Source: Trebonia sp036276115
GTDB lineage: Bacteria; Actinomycetota; Actinomycetes; Streptosporangiales; Streptosporangiaceae
Assembly: GCA_036276115.1 (NCBI GenBank)
Contig: DATBEM010000045.1
Coordinates: 23,133-87,132 of the forward strand
Direction: 5' to 3'
Length of the DNA: 64,000 nucleotides
The first letter of the stretch is position 1, and every line of letters begins with the position of its first letter. Below, one piece after another: positions 57,541 to 64,000 of the stretch. Below the pieces are notes generated by a model. The model was not told the origin of the DNA and did not search any database. It saw only the letters and a program-made list of their open reading frames with translations. The position numbers were made by a program, and so were the translations under genes.

Positions 57541-58272
57541 ATGGCAACGCGGCTGGTGCAGGTCAACATGAAGGCGCGCGACGACGCCGCGCTGGGTGCT
57601 TTCTGGGCGCGGGCACTCGGCTGGGAAGCCGCCAGCGAGGGGCCGGGCGTGACCAACCTCGAGCCGCCCGGCTTTCACTACCCTGACCCGGTCGCCGTCG
57701 TCCTGGACCTCGTCGCCTCGCCCGAGCCGAAGACGGCGAAGAACCGGGTGCACCTCGACCTCGCCGCCCGCTCCGCCGGCCACCAGGCGGAACTGGTCGC
57801 CCGGCTGCGCGACCTCGGCGCGGCCCCGGCCGACATCGGCCAGGGCGACGTGCCGTGGACGGTCCTGGCCGACCCCGAGGGCAACGAGTTCTGCGTGCTG
57901 GACAGCCTCTACCCCGACACCGGGCCGGTCGCCTCGGTCGTGGTCGACTGCGCCGACCCGCGGGCGATGGCCCGCTTCTGGGGCCAGGCGATGGACTGGA
58001 CCGTCGGCAAGGTGGCCGACGACCACGCGGTCCTGCGCTCGGCGGCCGGCGTCGGCCCGTACCTGCAGTTCCTGCGCACCCCGGACCGCAAGGCCGGGTG
58101 GAACCGCGTCCACCTCGACGTCCGCCCCTACCCCGGCGACGACCCGGCGGCCGAGCAGGCCCGGCTGCAGGCGCTCGGCGCCACCCTGGTCGACCTCAGC
58201 CCGGCGCAGGTCCCGTGGACGGTCCTGGCCGACCCCGAGGGCAGCGAGTTCTGCCTCCTGTCCCCCGGCTGA
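57541..58272 (+). CDS. Two-domain VOC (glyoxalase/bleomycin resistance-like) protein
   Basis: A 243-aa protein with two similar VOC domains, at about residues 3-122 and 128-241, joined head to tail. Each carries a segment like KNRVHLDL or WNRVHLDV and a closing VPWTVLADPEGxEFC. The family forms a metal-binding beta-alpha-beta fold used in dioxygenases, isomerases and antibiotic-binding proteins; no catalytic assignment is possible. It starts at 57541 with TAGCCT seven bases before the ATG and no Shine-Dalgarno, so it may be leaderless. A terminator-like hairpin follows. Confidence 0.87.
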   Translation: MATRLVQVNMKARDDAALGAFWARALGWEAASEGPGVTNLEPPGFHYPDPVAVVLDLVASPEPKTAKNRVHLDLAARSAGHQAELVARLRDLGAAPADIGQGDVPWTVLADPEGNEFCVLDSLYPDTGPVASVVVDCADPRAMARFWGQAMDWTVGKVADDHAVLRSAAGVGPYLQFLRTPDRKAGWNRVHLDVRPYPGDDPAAEQARLQALGATLVDLSPAQVPWTVLADPEGSEFCLLSPG

Positions 58273-58277
58273 CCTGA

Positions 58278-58338
58278 GCGGGCGCCCGGCTCTCCGGCAG
58301 GTGACAGCCTCGCGGGCTGGCCGGGCCGGGGCGCCCGC
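58278..58338. terminator. Terminator between VOC and nucleotidyltransferase genes
   Basis: GCGGGCGCC (58278-58286) pairs with GGCGCCCGC (58330-58338), with inner CCGG pairings, in a convergent gap. Confidence 0.5.
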
Positions 58339-58343
58339 GGCGG

Positions 58344-59240
58344 TCAGCGGTCGCGGGCGAGCGCGGCGGTGACGTAGGCGCCCATGGCGCCGGGGAGGCT
58401 CGCCGGGTGGCGGGCCGCGGCCGCCCGGCTGACCAGGGTGAGCACGCTCGCGCACGCGCGGGCGGCCGCCCGCAAGGCGGCGAGGTCCAGGCCGGCCACC
58501 GTCGCCTCGATGCCGGGCGGGAGGTCGGCCGGGTCCTGGTCGAGGACCTGCGACAGCCCGTGCCAGGGGTACATCGCGCCCCGGGCGGCCGCCCACAGCG
58601 CCCAGACGTGGTTCCGGGCCTCCTCCAGCCGCGCGTGCGCCTCCCACGCCGACCCCCGCCGCAGGTACTTGTCGGCGTCGATCAGCGCGCACCAGCCGAG
58701 GAACGCCCACTCCCGGACCTGCTCGCCGGTGACCGCGTAGGCGACCCTCGCGTCGTCGGCTACCGGGCCGCCCGCCGCCAGGCCGTCCCCGGCGACGCCG
58801 TCCGCCCGGTAGAGCCAGACGAAGTCGGGCGCGCCGCCGCCCGCGTGCCGCGCCTCAATGCCGGCCAGGGCCAAGATCGCCAGGTCCAGCTGGGTACCGT
58901 CGGCGAACTGGGCGAAGACCCGCCGGATGTGCTGGCCGGGCCGCTCCACCTGGTGCCGCAGCACGTCGACGACCGGGCCGAGCTCCGGCAAGGCGGCGGC
59001 CACCCGGGCCTCCATCATCCCCACGGTCGCGGCGCCAGCCTCGCCGGGCGGGGCGTCCAGGCCGAGGGCGCCGTCGATGTCGGACAGCGCGTCCGCCGCG
59101 CCGCGCCCCAGCGAGCAGCCGACCGCCAGCGCCAGCGCCAGCGGCCAGCCTTCGCACCAGCGGGCCAGCTCGGCCAGGGCCCGCCGCTGCCGGCCCAGCT
59201 CGGCCGGCAGCGCGGCCAGCCACGCATGGTTAGTCGCCAT
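58344..59240 (-). CDS. Nucleotidyltransferase-fold protein
   Basis: A 298-aa protein whose N-terminal part has the nucleotidyltransferase signature: LAVGCSLGRGAADALSDIDGAL, i.e. GS followed by the DxD metal pair. The C-terminal region is all-helical (ALIDADKYLRRGSAWEAHARLEEARNHVWALWAAARG) and resembles the substrate-binding domain of aminoglycoside adenylyltransferase-like proteins. It is a single gene between hairpins. Antibiotic-modifying activity is possible but unproven; many chromosomal members have unknown substrates. The ATG at 59240 has GTGAGG upstream. Confidence 0.75.
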   Translation of the reverse strand: MATNHAWLAALPAELGRQRRALAELARWCEGWPLALALAVGCSLGRGAADALSDIDGALGLDAPPGEAGAATVGMMEARVAAALPELGPVVDVLRHQVERPGQHIRRVFAQFADGTQLDLAILALAGIEARHAGGGAPDFVWLYRADGVAGDGLAAGGPVADDARVAYAVTGEQVREWAFLGWCALIDADKYLRRGSAWEAHARLEEARNHVWALWAAARGAMYPWHGLSQVLDQDPADLPPGIEATVAGLDLAALRAAARACASVLTLVSRAAAARHPASLPGAMGAYVTAALARDR

Positions 59241-59399
59241 GCCGCCTCACCCGCCCCGGATACGTTTCATCGCCCCATCGTCGCAGCGATCGGGGGCGGT
59301 GGCCACCTGGCCGCAGTGCCGCCGGCCCGACCTGACTGACGAGATGGCTGCTCAACGCCCCGGACCGGGCGGCTGCTGCACGCGGACGTCGAGCGGGAA

Positions 59400-60491
59400 C
59401 TAGGCCGCCGCGAACGCGGCCGCGATCTGGGCCCGGGTGGCGCCCGCCGCCAGCAGGGCGTGCAGCAGCAGCCGGGCCTTGGGCGGGTCGAGGAACCCGG
59501 CGCTGATCAGCCCCCGGGCCAGCAGGTCCTGCTCCGAGCCGGGGTAGCCGTAGGTCGCTTCCAGGATCGCGCCCGCCCCGGTGCGGGACGCCAGCACCAC
59601 CGGCACCGTCGCCGCCAGCGCGGCCAGCGCCGGGACGGTGGCCGCGGGCACGTGGCCGGCCCCGAACGCGGCGACGACCAGCCCGTCGAAGCGGCCCGCG
59701 GCCGCCCGCAGCAACTCCCCGTCGTCGCCCAGGACCACCGGCACCACGGCCGTGCGCACCGGCCGCGACGGCCCGCCCTCCGACAGCTCTGCCTCCGACG
59801 GCTCTGCCTCCGACCGCCCGGCCTCGGACCGCCCGGCTCCGGACAGCGCGGCCCCGGAGAATCCCGCGCCGGCCAGGGTGAACCGGCGGGCGGGGCGGGT
59901 CAGCAGCCGCAGCTGGCCCTCGGTCACCCGGCCGAGCGGGCCGGCCGCCGGGGACGTGAACGCCGCCACCGACGTGGTGTCGGCCTTGCGGACGAACCGG
60001 GCGGCGTGGATCTCGTCCGCGAACGCCACCACGCAGCCGAGGCCCCGCAGCTGCGGGCTGGCGGCGGCCTGCACGGCGGCGAGGATGTTGGCCGGGCCGT
60101 CCGCCCCGGCCGCCGCCGGGGTGCGCATGGCCCCGGTCACGACCACCGGCTCGTCGCCCGCGTGCAGCAGGTCCAGCAGGTAGGCGGTCTCCTCCAGGGT
60201 GTCGGTGCCCTGGACCACGACCGCGCCGCCGGCGCCGCCGGCCAGCGCGGCCCCGATCGCGCCGGCCAGCTCGGCCACGTCGGCCAGCGCGAGCGAGCCG
60301 CTGGCCACCGCGCGGAAGTCGTGCAGCTCCACGGTGGCGGCCGCCTCGGCCAGGCCGGGCACCGCCGCCAGCAGCTGCCGCCCGCCCAGGGCGGGGGTCA
60401 CCCCGCCGCCGCCGGGCGGCCGGGACATGGCGATGGTGCCGCCGAGGGTGAACACGGCCACGCGCGGGAGAGAGGAATGCGAGCTGGTCAT
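59400..60491 (-). CDS. L-asparaginase family protein
   Basis: A 363-aa type I/II-fold asparaginase that hydrolyses L-asparagine to aspartate and ammonia. The two catalytic threonine motifs are present: FTLGGTIAMS near the N-terminus and VVVQGTDTLEETAYLLDLL in the second. An Ala/Ser/Glu-rich insertion near residues 205-240 (GAGRSEAGRSEAEPSEAELSE) reflects a repeat at about 59770-59850 and is absent from typical enzymes. The start at 60491 is an internal ATG of a longer frame; the added 58 residues have no coding character. There is no signal peptide, so it is cytoplasmic. Confidence 0.85.
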   Translation of the reverse strand: MTSSHSSLPRVAVFTLGGTIAMSRPPGGGGVTPALGGRQLLAAVPGLAEAAATVELHDFRAVASGSLALADVAELAGAIGAALAGGAGGAVVVQGTDTLEETAYLLDLLHAGDEPVVVTGAMRTPAAAGADGPANILAAVQAAASPQLRGLGCVVAFADEIHAARFVRKADTTSVAAFTSPAAGPLGRVTEGQLRLLTRPARRFTLAGAGFSGAALSGAGRSEAGRSEAEPSEAELSEGGPSRPVRTAVVPVVLGDDGELLRAAAGRFDGLVVAAFGAGHVPAATVPALAALAATVPVVLASRTGAGAILEATYGYPGSEQDLLARGLISAGFLDPPKARLLLHALLAAGATRAQIAAAFAAA

Positions 60492-60685
60492 CGGGCTTCT
60501 TCGGTTACGGGCACAAGGCGCACGGCAGTATCGCGCCCAGGGTAATCCCTCCCGCCGCACCCACCCGCACCTGATAACAGCAAGAGGCGCGCCGCGCTCG
60601 CGGCCGTCCCCGGGCGAGCGGCCGGGCTCGTGATGGAATCGTCGCCCGGAAGAGGGTTTACGCACGCCCGAGGTTGCCCCCGGCG

Positions 60686-60709
60686 CAGTACCTTGATATC
60701 GAGATACTG
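60686..60709. promoter_or_regulatory. 24-bp imperfect palindrome in the aconitase promoter
   Basis: The 24-bp site centred on GATATC (60696-60701) begins CAGTAC and ends GATACTG, with 20 of 24 positions self-complementary; the four exceptions are transitions. CAGTAC/GTACTG arms resemble the AcnR operator described in Corynebacterium. It is 64 bp upstream of the ATG. Confidence 0.55.
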
Positions 60710-60772
60710 TAGGTTGTGGCGGGGACGAAGGACGGGGCGCAACACCACGATGGGCGAGGAGGCTCAGATTCG

Positions 60773-63469
<2,697 letters not shown>

Positions 63470-63490
63470 GCGGCCCGCTCCCGCGTGCAC

Positions 63491-63538
63491 GGCGCTGGCG
63501 CCGCGGCGACCCCCGGCGGTCGCCCCGGCGCCAGCGCC
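63491..63538 (+). terminator. Composite hairpin terminator after acnA
   Basis: GGCGCTGGCGCC (63491-63502) pairs with GGCGCCAGCGCC (63527-63538); an inner GGCGACC/GGTCGCC stem extends it. Confidence 0.75.
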
Positions 63539-63605
63539 AAATTGTTAACGTGCTCCCATCCGGTTGGCAGGCCGGGGAACCCGCAGGCCACTAGGCTTTC
63601 CGGAC

Positions 63606-64000
63606 ATGGCGGGATATGCGGGTAACGAGGTCACCGGCGCGGGAACGGCGATCCTCGCCGACGCGCTCAGCGCCAGCGAGCAGGAGGACGTCGACCGCTG
63701 GCTCATCGCCCACAACCCGATGCTGACCGCCGGCGACTTCGGCACGTTCCCGCATCCCCGGGGCGCCGCCCCGGGCGACGCCCGCCGGGCGCTGCGGCTG
63801 CCCGCCCGGCTGCCCGGCGTCCTGCTGCCCCCGGCGGCCGGCCTCGCCGCGGTGGCCCGCACCGCGCCGCTGGCGGTCCTGGCCGCCCGGCTGTCGCAGT
63901 GGACCTCCGGCGGCTGCCCGCTGGCCCGGGGCGAGGAACTGCCCTCCGGCGCGCTGGGGGAGGCGGCGGACTGGCTCGGCGTCCCGGTCCCGGCCGCCGG
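63606..64000 (+). CDS. Hypothetical protein, N-terminal part (partial)
   Basis: A frame starting at the ATG at 63606 (MAGYAGNEVTGAGTAILADALSASEQED) runs 131 codons to the window end without a stop. It has typical codon use and an in-frame start 136 bp after acnA, past the terminator. I do not recognise a family. The visible part contains an acidic helix-like segment (ASEQEDVDRWLIAHNP), then a basic Ala/Pro/Arg-rich stretch and a helical AAVARTAPLAVLAARLSQWT. No membrane segment is clear. Its function cannot be assigned. Confidence 0.6.
   Translation, partial: MAGYAGNEVTGAGTAILADALSASEQEDVDRWLIAHNPMLTAGDFGTFPHPRGAAPGDARRALRLPARLPGVLLPPAAGLAAVARTAPLAVLAARLSQWTSGGCPLARGEELPSGALGEAADWLGVPVPAA

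Overview
The window is chromosomal DNA from a high-GC actinobacterium. Most codons end in G or C, and the lineage markers are consistent: a GlnR-type nitrogen box upstream of amt, F420-dependent (Ddn and LLM) enzymes, a heteromeric acyl-CoA dehydrogenase pair, coproporphyrin ferrochelatase followed by an inositol monophosphatase, a GuaB1-type IMP dehydrogenase homologue, and the conserved DUF4193 / DUF3093 / dut / DUF3710 / TrkA-TrkA block. Several genes lack a Shine-Dalgarno sequence and have a -10-like hexamer about 7 nt before the start codon, as in leaderless actinobacterial mRNAs. A member of Streptosporangiales or a nearby order is plausible, but the sequence alone does not settle the genus. 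I see no prophage, integrase, transposase or CRISPR array.

Layout. 1-5.4 kb: an ArsR/DUF5937 regulator (cut by the edge) divergent from an MFS exporter, then OsmC, an EamA permease and an ABC1/UbiB kinase. 5.5-12.1 kb: a two-gene unit encoding a 1681-aa secreted multi-domain cell-wall hydrolase with very long low-complexity spacers and a membrane-anchored partner, driven from a symmetric divergent promoter shared with a NUDIX gene. 12.2-18.5 kb: NUDIX, HxlR/YceI, two SAM methyltransferases, an MBL-fold hydrolase, a Ddn-like F420 protein and a histone-H1-like protein. 18.5-19.8 kb: a repeat-rich stretch with a long palindrome, a seven-unit 90-bp tandem array and tRNA-Pro(GGG). 20-26.5 kb: a divergent GT51 protein, GtrA, an ABC-2 exporter operon and a DUF2079 membrane protein. 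26.5-33.6 kb: SDR, paired acyl-CoA dehydrogenases, a decayed VOC pseudogene, amt and an alpha/beta hydrolase. 33.7-39.3 kb: GuaB1, TetR, a lytic transglycosylase and an MFS protein. 39.4-48.8 kb: ferrochelatase, inositol phosphatase, the conserved DUF/dut block, an AI-2E family transporter, the CeoB/CeoC (TrkA) pair and a TrmA/RlmD-type RNA methyltransferase. 48.8-64 kb: an ECF sigma factor with its membrane partner, GntR, two LLM oxidoreductases, a 1061-aa Pro/Gln/Tyr-rich disordered protein, a DUF1932 dehydrogenase, VOC, nucleotidyltransferase, asparaginase, aconitase and a partial gene.

Three signals stand out. First, a family of four interspersed elements of about 65 bp (18829-18898, 21358-21424 on the minus strand, 35383-35447, 52217-52282) is each built from three copies of a 20-nt unit, one inverted and two direct. 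All are intergenic, and the arms appear to covary between copies. Second, the giant hydrolase and its partner combine a CHAP-like domain, a glucosaminidase and apparently degenerate lysozyme-like and SLT-like domains, under an inverted-repeat operator that resembles a pair of SOS boxes. Third, in-frame micro-duplications fill the linkers of many otherwise ordinary proteins, and one G/C-rich intergenic palindrome has entered the DUF2079 coding sequence.
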